Origin: Mesocentrotus franciscanus
Lineage: Eukaryota > Echinodermata > Echinoidea > Camarodonta > Strongylocentrotidae
Length of the DNA stretch: 64,000 nt
Assembly (NCBI GenBank): GCA_037976565.1
Contig: CP137669.1
Location: 34,899,613 to 34,963,612, forward strand
Reading direction: 5' to 3'
Positions within the stretch are counted from its first letter, which is position 1; every line of letters begins with the position of its first letter. A program made the position numbers and the translations under genes. Positions 60,201 to 64,000 of this stretch are shown here, in pieces. Below the pieces are notes generated by a model. It was not told the origin of the DNA. It was given only the letters and a program-made list of their open reading frames with translations, and made no database searches.

Positions 60201-62089
60201 TGCTGTGGTAAATTATACAACATAAATTCATAGTTAGTTGGTATTAATGATTATGCTAATTCATTGATTACTAAACTCAAGATAACTCAGAGATAAGATA
60301 ATGAGATAACTAATTTTTACAGAAATGTGTTACACCAAATCAAATCATATCCATGGTTTAATTCCACGTGTTTGAGAACCATTAGAAATGGTTACATCAA
60401 CCAATTTTTTAATGCTAATATCACATAAATGAAATAGAATACATGTCACACAGGAGGCATTCACAGAACCACCCTGATATTATTAATTAATGTGCAGTAT
60501 TCACGGTATAGTGGTTCATTCACTTTACTCTCAATCCAAAGGTTGAGGGTTCAAATCCAAGTCTGGCACTAACGCCCTTTGGCAAGACATTAATCCACAT
60601 TTGTCACCCCCTCCAAGGTATTAAATCGATTCCCGGTGAACGTGAATGTCACTGCATACAATTTTGTGCAGGCAAGCCTGAATCCAACGGCCAGGGTAAT
60701 ATTAAATTGGTAGAGCGCCTAGAGACATCATCAATATATTAAGCGCTATATAAACCCAGAATATTATCATTATAAATTTAATAATCAATTACAACATAAA
60801 GCACTTTAAAGTGCTATACAAATGTGACTACAACATGTATACTCATTATTATTAAATAGTTTTAGTCATGCTTCTCTAGCTAGAATAAGAATTTTGTTTA
60901 ATCAAAATCATTTGAAATACACAACACTAAGTCGCGTATTCACAAACCATGAAGAAATAGATAAACCAACTTTGAAGTCTTACCAATCGCGATCTTAATC
61001 CTCTGGTTTGGTGATGATGTGTTTACTGCTCCAGCTAGAATGACTGCGATACTGTAAGAAAACAAACAGTTGGAAATTTACACAGATTTTGAGGTGACAG
61101 TTAATAATTATTTTGTACAACGCTTTGAAACAATTGTCAAAAGTGCTTCATATTAAAGTACTATGTATTATTTTCATTATTAATATTGTTATTTCCAGGA
61201 GTGATATTTGTTGCATAAAAAATGTAGAATTTAACCTACATGTCTGTTGATATGAAGATCTGCAATGTATGTATGGATGAAAAGCATACACACAAATTAT
61301 ATACCCTTAAGAATGAGAGACTAGTACAATCTTATTACTATAGCAGACATAACTATCTATTAAATAGGCCTTTCACCTAAATATTTGTTACCCAGTATTC
61401 AGCTAAAAATGTCATGACATCAGTTATTCAATTCTCTAGTCAAAATGATAGTTCCAAATTGGATTCAAATACACATTTTGACTCACTTGGAGATAAGCTG
61501 AATATCAAGTAGCCAAACTTTGATGTTTTCCATGGAAGATGCACCCTGGGAATAAGACGAAATGAAATCAAAATGACATTTGGTACAGCTCACACAGAAA
61601 TATTAAATTTCCACCCCAGACACCAAATGTGTTTAATGCATATAGTCTAAGTGCCATACTTTTCCACCATCACCTGTTATATATTTTACAATACAATGCA
61701 CGACTTCAAAACAGCCTATAAGGAAGTTTCTTTTTCAGGAGTCTATCTAGCCTTTGTTTAGACTATCACATACCGGTACATATTCAAATACCATCATACT
61801 TCCATTACATAACAAAATAATTTCCAAATCTGATGTGGCAATACATCAATAACATTTTTTTTTTGGAAAGAAATATCATAATTCTTTTTTCAGAAATAAG
61901 GTAATCACGGCTAATGATAAAAATTGCATGAAAATAAATGTATATGTAAAAGATGAGAAGCTGATCCAATGCTAATTTTGAACATGGTGTAAACAAAACA
62001 TTAGAAACAAGATAATCTCACTTATTTCTCACCATTTCTCTTTGGAATTGTTGCTTGAAAAGGCCATCCAGCTGCTTCTCATATACAAC
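34746..62089 (-). CDS. nup133: Nuclear pore complex protein Nup133 (5' partial), 27 exons
   Basis: Nup133 is a stem subunit of the Y-shaped Nup107-160 complex that scaffolds the nuclear pore; its C-terminal helices bind Nup107. Twenty-seven GT-AG exons on the - strand join without a frame break into 879 codons plus stop, against about 1156 residues for vertebrate Nup133. The missing N-terminal part lies beyond 64000. Anchors recalled from human Nup133 include [55 protein letters not shown] and KDSIF. The first seven exons cover late beta-propeller strands and the rest the alpha-helical stack. A glutamine-rich segment ([13 protein letters not shown]) lies in the linker. The last intron holds an antisense LTR retrotransposon. 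No lesion is visible, so the gene looks functional. Confidence 0.96.
35008..35148 (+). repeat. Purine-rich tract
   Basis: About 140 bp of GAGAG, GGGGA and GGGAAA words in the last nup133 intron, about 380 bp before the retrotransposon. It is pyrimidine-rich on the nup133 strand, where it lies close to the last-exon acceptor. Confidence 0.9.
35527..35758 (+). repeat. 5' LTR
   Basis: Starts TGTAGTGATAGC and ends AACATAATA. It contains AATAAA near 35694. It matches the 3' LTR over all 232 bases by eye. Confidence 0.95.
35759..35774 (+). other. Primer binding site (tRNA-Leu-like)
   Basis: TGGTGTCAGAACTTGG directly follows the 5' LTR. The first ten bases complement the 3' end of animal tRNA-Leu genes, which end in TCTGACA or CCTGACA plus CCA. 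Confidence 0.7.
36151..36957 (+). pseudogene. Retrotransposon gag, frame-broken
   Basis: The ATG at 36151 opens the gag frame. Gag-like sequence leaves this frame near 36187-36195, runs in the next frame to a TAG at 36455-36457, then returns to the first frame and ends at TGA 36955-36957. The C-terminal part has a basic segment and two zinc knuckles ([13 protein letters not shown] and [13 protein letters not shown]) at about 36796-36894. The two shifts compensate, so N- and C-terminal parts share a frame while about 265 bp between them does not. Either decay or base-calling indels could explain this. Confidence 0.85.
36959..40046 (+). pseudogene. Retrotransposon pol (protease-RT-RNase H-integrase), frame-broken
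   Basis: The protease active site DTGA is at 37040-37051. RT blocks run from about 37430 to 38160, with MMDD (37870-37881) where most relatives have an aromatic residue plus xDD. RNase H has DAS near 38316 and ETDHKP near 38510. Integrase has HHCC around 38980-39100 and the catalytic D, D, E at 39174, 39333 and 39441. Breaks: a compensating pair of shifts around 37563-37617, a shift near 37811 leading to TAG at 37829, a shift in the A-run near 38194-38197, and an in-frame TGA at 39543-39545. Gag and pol frames overlap by about 17 nt at 36941-36957, which may be natural. Confidence 0.88.
40445..40457 (+). other. Polypurine tract
   Basis: AAAGAAAGGGAGG immediately before the 3' LTR, the expected plus-strand primer. 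Confidence 0.85.
40458..40689 (+). repeat. 3' LTR
   Basis: Same 232-bp sequence as the 5' LTR, followed by the TCTAT target duplication. Confidence 0.95.
40708..40793 (-). CDS. nup133: nup133 exon w26
   Basis: [20 protein letters not shown] matches the vertebrate PIEVSKDSIFVKILQKLL block. Its donor lies only 13 bp from the target duplication of the LTR retrotransposon. Phase 2 in, phase 1 out. Confidence 0.96.
41282..41805. repeat. Recent tandem duplication, two units of about 260 bp
   Basis: Unit A (41282-41540) and unit B (41541-41805) match almost perfectly, e.g. TTTGAGTCCCTGATTGCTTG and CGGCTGTGAAAAAATAGTAT in both. Differences are a few substitutions and a short insertion. Lies in the nup133 intron between w25 and w26. 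Confidence 0.93.
42003..42064 (-). CDS. nup133: nup133 exon w25
   Basis: [16 protein letters not shown] matches vertebrate INDLKLEILCKALQRD. Phase 0 in, phase 2 out; donor GTAAGT. Confidence 0.95.
42704..42784 (-). CDS. nup133: nup133 exon w24
   Basis: [20 protein letters not shown] then LLQYLHK, nearly identical to the vertebrate [15 protein letters not shown] region. Phase 0-0. Confidence 0.96.
43531..43587 (-). CDS. nup133: nup133 exon w23
   Basis: [19 protein letters not shown] matches vertebrate QLNLSAMPVLTAPQLIG. Phase 0-0; donor GTAAGT. Confidence 0.94.
43945..44006 (-). CDS. nup133: nup133 exon w22
   Basis: [20 protein letters not shown] aligns with the vertebrate EQERFLLHQETLPEQLL helix. 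Phase 1 in, phase 0 out; donor GTGAGT. Confidence 0.93.
44547..44613 (-). CDS. nup133: nup133 exon w21
   Basis: [20 protein letters not shown] matches vertebrate [18 protein letters not shown]. Phase 0 in, phase 1 out; donor GTGAGT. Confidence 0.96.
45105..45164 (-). CDS. nup133: nup133 exon w20
   Basis: 20 codons, [20 protein letters not shown], matching the vertebrate helix ending YFAKKK. Phase 0-0; donor GTAAGT. Confidence 0.94.
45510..45625 (-). CDS. nup133: nup133 exon w19
   Basis: Codes [28 protein letters not shown], matching vertebrate KRGKLLSQ and LANFLQAHEHLSWLHEI. The acceptor CAAAG has a purine before AG, which is unusual but required by phase. Confidence 0.94.
45725..45945. mobile_element. 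Inverted-repeat MITE family, copy 2
   Basis: Ends TAAAGGCTCGTTCAGATA and TATCTGAACAAGGCTTA are inverted repeats of each other with one mismatch region. In a nup133 intron. Confidence 0.83.
46309..46348 (-). CDS. nup133: nup133 exon w18
   Basis: Only 40 bp: [13 protein letters not shown], matching vertebrate NFSDFLFRWYLEK. Too short for ORF detection but both splice sites are clear and the phases fit. Confidence 0.94.
47433..47569 (-). CDS. nup133: nup133 exon w17
   Basis: Codes [19 protein letters not shown] and [11 protein letters not shown], a hallmark block of Nup133 family proteins. Phase 1 in, phase 0 out. Confidence 0.97.
47640..48024. repeat. Diverged tandem duplication, two units of about 200 bp
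   Basis: Both units carry GATGATCATCAAGATAACTT and AGATTAATTTACTATGGA. In the nup133 intron between w16 and w17. Confidence 0.8.
48213..48429 (-). CDS. nup133: nup133 exon w16
   Basis: Codes [17 protein letters not shown] and [16 protein letters not shown], matching vertebrate LIDCFLDGYVSQL and YLQKRSDLLSPL. Phase 0 in, phase 1 out. Confidence 0.96.
48885..48928 (-). CDS. nup133: nup133 exon w15
   Basis: 44-bp exon coding [14 protein letters not shown], matching vertebrate SGPGGIRTVIIRQ. Phase 1 in, phase 0 out. Confidence 0.94.
49566..49788 (-). CDS. nup133: nup133 exon w14
   Basis: Contains [38 protein letters not shown] and FIPWI, the last matching vertebrate YVPWTA. Longest exon of the visible gene (223 bp). 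Confidence 0.96.
49885..50290. repeat. Dispersed repeat, copy B
   Basis: Second copy of the repeat at 33745-34175, in the nup133 intron between exons w13 and w14. Confidence 0.7.
50347..50449 (-). CDS. nup133: nup133 exon w13
   Basis: Peptide [20 protein letters not shown] matches the vertebrate [20 protein letters not shown] helix pair. Phase 2 in, phase 0 out. Confidence 0.96.
50910..51120. mobile_element. Inverted-repeat MITE family, copy 3
   Basis: Ends TAAAGGCTCGTTCAGATATA and CATATCTGCAAAAGGCTTA. Same internal blocks as the other two copies. It ends 17 bp from nup133 exon w12. Confidence 0.83.
51138..51244 (-). CDS. nup133: nup133 exon w12
   Basis: Peptide [20 protein letters not shown] matches vertebrate [19 protein letters not shown]. 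Phase 0 in, phase 2 out; donor GTAAGT. Confidence 0.96.
51551..51660 (-). CDS. nup133: nup133 exon w11
   Basis: Peptide [19 protein letters not shown] is nearly identical to vertebrate Nup133. Phase 1 in, phase 0 out. Confidence 0.96.
51681..52022 (-). mobile_element. SINE-like element, copy 2 (antisense)
   Basis: On the - strand: GGTTTCATAGTCAAGTGATT, GGCACTAATGTCCTTTGGCA and AAGACATTAATCTACATTTG, ending with AGCGCTTAGAGACAG-like and an ATT repeat tail. Same family as the 60.5-kb copy. Confidence 0.7.
52430..52589 (-). CDS. nup133: nup133 exon w10
   Basis: Contains [16 protein letters not shown] and the strongly conserved [10 protein letters not shown]. The donor is GTGAAT, chosen because it restores phase 1 into the next exon and matches where the family sequence jumps. 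Confidence 0.95.
53310..53507 (-). CDS. nup133: nup133 exon w9
   Basis: 66 codons, phase 0-0. Begins with a glutamine-rich run, then [15 protein letters not shown] and [13 protein letters not shown], matching vertebrate MIFETTTKN and LKAAFLQYCRKDL. The intron before it (53508-56612) is the second longest in the visible gene. Confidence 0.93.
54456..54992. mobile_element. Tsr1/pearl-like (Helentron-derived) tandem-repeat element, element 2
   Basis: Bounded by perfect inverted 10-mers ATGCCTCCGC (54456-54465) and GCGGAGGCAT (54983-54992). The core has about three units of about 134 bp (GACCTTTGACCTCGTGACCC, CAAATCTAATCAGTTCATT). A short GGATGGACGGAC microsatellite precedes the right end. This order matches the element at 62.1-63.8 kb. 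In the nup133 intron between w8 and w9. Confidence 0.75.
55410..55870. repeat. Diverged duplication in nup133 intron
   Basis: About 150 bp at 55415-55550 recurs at 55700-55860 (AATTTCAAAATTTGTTTAAA, GGATTTCAAGTGAAAAAAA-like). A separate pair (GAATGGATAAATAGA-CTCGGA) occurs near 54030 and 55640. Confidence 0.7.
56613..56658 (-). CDS. nup133: nup133 exon w8
   Basis: Short exon (46 bp) coding [15 protein letters not shown] in the linker between propeller and helices. Phase 2 in, phase 0 out. Weakly conserved, but both splice sites and phases fit. Confidence 0.8.
57234..57435. repeat. CT/TA and CTAT microsatellites
   Basis: A CT run (57234-57261) is followed by a TA run, then about 150 bp of loose CTAT tetranucleotides. 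In the nup133 intron between w7 and w8. Confidence 0.9.
57580..57661 (-). CDS. nup133: nup133 exon w7
   Basis: Peptide [17 protein letters not shown] matches vertebrate GVPIIFSRNSGLVSI, the final propeller strand. Phase 1 in, phase 2 out; donor GTAAGG. Confidence 0.92.
58027..58098 (-). CDS. nup133: nup133 exon w6
   Basis: Peptide [13 protein letters not shown] matches the vertebrate FNAQGDSVLGAGA loop and strand. Phase 1-1. Confidence 0.9.
59053..59155 (-). CDS. nup133: nup133 exon w5
   Basis: Peptide contains [19 protein letters not shown] then SIVCCS, equivalent to the vertebrate TAYLYNESAVYVCS segment of the last propeller blades. Phase 0 in, phase 1 out. Confidence 0.87.
59797..60030 (+). 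mobile_element. SINE-like element with tRNA-type B box, copy 3
   Basis: Contains GGTTCGAATCC (59842-59852), the pol III B-box consensus, preceded by TACAGTGGTTCATTCACTTG. Then CACTAACGTCCTTTGGCAAG and a tail in ATT repeats. tRNA-derived origin is inferred from the B box. Confidence 0.75.
60126..60202 (-). CDS. nup133: nup133 exon w4
   Basis: Peptide [19 protein letters not shown]. It aligns by position to the vertebrate propeller strand VTVEVTQY. Phase 1 in, phase 0 out. Confidence 0.85.
60500..60775 (+). mobile_element. SINE-like element with tRNA-type B box, copy 4
   Basis: Same family as copy 3: TATAGTGGTTCATTCACTTT, B box GGTTCAAATCC, CACTAACGCCCTTTGGCAAG. It retains a 3' end AAGCGCTATATAAACCCAGA and an ATTATCATTAT tail. 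Confidence 0.78.
60984..61051 (-). CDS. nup133: nup133 exon w3
   Basis: Peptide [20 protein letters not shown], matching the vertebrate LVILAAAWHSAD strand. Phase 2 in, phase 1 out; donor GTAAGA. Confidence 0.88.
61487..61545 (-). CDS. nup133: nup133 exon w2
   Basis: Peptide [15 protein letters not shown], matching the vertebrate VNIRYLDLK strand. Phase 0 in, phase 2 out; donor GTGAGT. Confidence 0.87.
62033..62089 (-). CDS. nup133: nup133 exon w1 (first in window)
   Basis: 19 codons, phase 0-0, peptide [17 protein letters not shown]. It matches the helix-like connection before the late propeller blades. Acceptor CTACAG, donor GTGAGA. Upstream exons are outside the window. Confidence 0.85.
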
Positions 62090-62139
62090 CTGTAGGTTAC
62101 AGCACAAAATAAACTAGAAAAGTCAACGCAAAGCGTAGC

Positions 62140-63777
62140 ATCCCCTCGCAAGGTACAATTGGCCTATATACGTCAGAACAACTTACCTCCATTAGACTAT
62201 ACTATTATATTACTAGGCAAGGAAGTTAACCACATTTTCACATATATAATTAGGTGTTTTTGCATATTTAATGAGCTATGATCTTTCACCTTTGACCTAC
62301 ATACTCCAAAATCAAACTTAGGCTGTGTTTTGATACTATGTACCTTCATATCAAATTTCATTAAAATCTGTCAAACATTACTAAAGTTATCGATCGGAAA
62401 CCAGATTCGCATATTTAATGAGCTATGGCCTTTGACCTACATACTCGGAAATCAAACTAAGGAGTGTTTCGATACCATGTACCTTCATATCAAATTTCAT
62501 TAAAATCCGTCAAACGTTATTAAAGTTATCGAACGGAAACCAGAAATCGCATAGTTAATGAGCTATGACCTTTGACCTGCATACTCCGAAATCAAACTTA
62601 GGCTGTGTTTTGATACCATGTACCTTCATATAAAATTTTATTAAAATCCGTCGAACAGTACTAAAGTTATCGATCGGAAACCAGATACGCATATGTAATG
62701 AGCTATGACCTTTGACCTACATACTCCGAAATCAAACTTAGGCTGTGTTTTGATACCATGTACCTTCATATCAAATTTCATTAAAATCCGTCAAACATTA
62801 CTAAAGTTATCGATCGGAAACCAGATTCGCATATTTAATGAGATATGACCTTTGACTTACATACTCGGAAATTGAAATTAGGCTGTGTTTTGATACCATG
62901 TACCTTCATATCAAAATTCATTAAAATCCGTCAAACATTATTAAAGTTATCGAACGGAAACCTGATTCGCTTATTTAATGAGCTATGACCTTTGACCTAC
63001 ATACTCCGAAATCAAACTTAGGCTGTGTTTTGATTCCATGTACCTTCATATCAAATTTTATTAAAATCCGTCAAACATTACTAAAGTTATCGATCGGAAA
63101 CCAGATTCGCATATTTAATGAGCTATGACCTTTGACCTACATACTCCGAAATCAAACTTAGGCTGTGTTTTGATTCCATGTACCTTCATATCAAATTTCA
63201 TTAAAATCCGTCAAACATTACTAAAGTTATCGATCGGAAACCAGATTCGCATATTTAATGAGCTATGACCTTTGACCTACATACTCGGAAATTGAACTTA
63301 GGCTGTGTTTTGATTCCATGTACCTTCATATCAAATTTGATTAAACTCCGTCAAACATTATTTAAGTTATTGAACGGAAACCAGATTCGCATATTTAATG
63401 ACCTTTGACCTTTGACCTACAAACTCCAAAATCGAACTTAGCCTGTATTTTGATACCATGAACCTTCATATCAAACTTCATTAAAATCCGTCAAACATTA
63501 CTGAAGTTATCGATCAGAAACCAGATGTGTATTTTTTCGCATATTTAATGAGCTATGACCTTTGACCTTTGACCTACATACTCCGAAATCGAACTTAGCC
63601 TGTATTTTGATACCATGTACCTTCATATCAAACTTCATTAAAATCCGTCAAACATTACTTTAGTTATTGATCGGAAACCAAATTTGTTACGGACGCACGC
63701 ACGGAAGGAAGGACGGAAGGAAGGAAGGACGGACAGCGGCGTTTCTATATCCCCTCCGACTTCGTCGGCGAGGGGAT
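62140..63777. mobile_element. Tsr1/pearl-like (Helentron-derived) tandem-repeat element, element 1
   Basis: Bounded by perfect inverted 10-mers ATCCCCTCGC (62140-62149) and GCGAGGGGAT (63768-63777). Inside are ten units of about 140 bp, then a GGAA/GGAC microsatellite (about 63694-63735), then a terminal hairpin (TATCCCCTCCGAC, loop, GTCGGCGAGGGGATA, 63748-63778). Subterminal inverted repeats, core tandem repeats, microsatellite and 3' hairpin are the known layout of sea-urchin Tsr1, bivalve pearl and other Helentron-associated elements. Placement in that group is by structure only. In a nup133 intron. Confidence 0.8.
62266..63690. repeat. Ten-unit tandem array, period 140 bp
   Basis: Units are marked by AATGAGCTATGACCTTTGAC near 62273, 62420, 62561, 62701, 62841, 62981, 63121, 63261, 63401 and 63551. 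Middle units are nearly identical and exactly 140 bp apart. The last two carry an extra CTTTGAC insertion. Confidence 0.95.
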
Positions 63778-64000
63778 AAAAAACAAATAAGTGATCGTTG
63801 TTTATCTAATATTGATATAGCCAGCAGTAGATGAATTTTACAACAACTTGTCTATGTGAGCATCATTAATGCACATCAGTATTGTTATTATTAACCCTTT
63901 GTAAGCCATGCCCAGCAAACTCCATTCCAGAACTTACATGAGGTATATCTGGGGGGTGATTCACTAACAGCTAAAATCGATCCCAAATGAGATCAAATCG

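Noticed and set aside
63880..63960. Possible further nup133 exon on the - strand near a GTAAGT
   Set aside because: The nearest acceptor-like AG would give an exon of only 11 bp with no recognisable Nup133 residues.

Overview
The window is animal genomic DNA. It is AT-rich, its genes are split into many short exons with GT-AG introns, and the introns are full of transposon remains. The best guess is a marine invertebrate deuterostome, most likely an echinoderm (sea urchin-like). The reasons are a multi-exon gene of hyalin-repeat (HYR) domains, a Ty3/Gypsy element, many TTTCACAAAG-type foldback elements, and tandem-repeat elements that look like sea-urchin Tsr1 / bivalve pearl (Helentron-derived) elements. 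The species cannot be fixed from sequence alone.

Layout. Positions 1-3.8 kb are intergenic: a large asymmetric foldback repeat (about 258-1535), then degenerate low-complexity sequence. From 3870 to 29988 on the + strand lies a 16-exon gene for a predicted type I membrane protein of about 1116 residues: signal peptide, five HYR domains, one PAN/apple-like domain, two more HYR domains, a SEA-like domain, an EGF-like cysteine-rich segment, one transmembrane helix and a long acidic cytoplasmic tail. All HYR and PAN exons are symmetric phase 1-1 exons, and the reading frame is continuous through all 16 exons. Its introns hold a broken LINE, two hAT-type non-autonomous elements with perfect 8-bp target duplications, several palindromic elements, SINE pieces, long purine tracts and a decayed duplicate of one SEA exon.

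Positions about 30.0-34.7 kb are the gap between two convergent genes. From 34746 to 62089 on the - strand are 27 exons (879 codons plus stop) of the nucleoporin gene NUP133. They run from the late beta-propeller to the true C-terminus; the 5' exons lie beyond the right edge. The frame is continuous across all 27 exons. The last intron carries a complete-length Ty3/Gypsy LTR retrotransposon (35527-40689) in antisense orientation. It has apparently identical 232-bp LTRs and a 5-bp target duplication, but its gag and pol frames are broken. Other NUP133 introns carry SINEs, three copies in the window of one small inverted-repeat element (two of them in NUP133 introns), local tandem duplications and two Tsr1/pearl-like elements. 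The core repeats of both Tsr1/pearl-like elements contain the nuclear-receptor-like direct repeat TGACCTTTGACC.

The two genes are not functionally linked as far as the sequence shows: one is a cell-surface protein, the other a structural part of the nuclear pore. The most unusual items are the domain order and signalling-like tail of the HYR protein, its duplicated SEA exon, the young-looking but frame-broken retrotransposon, and the two tandem-repeat elements that share architecture and the DR1-like motif.
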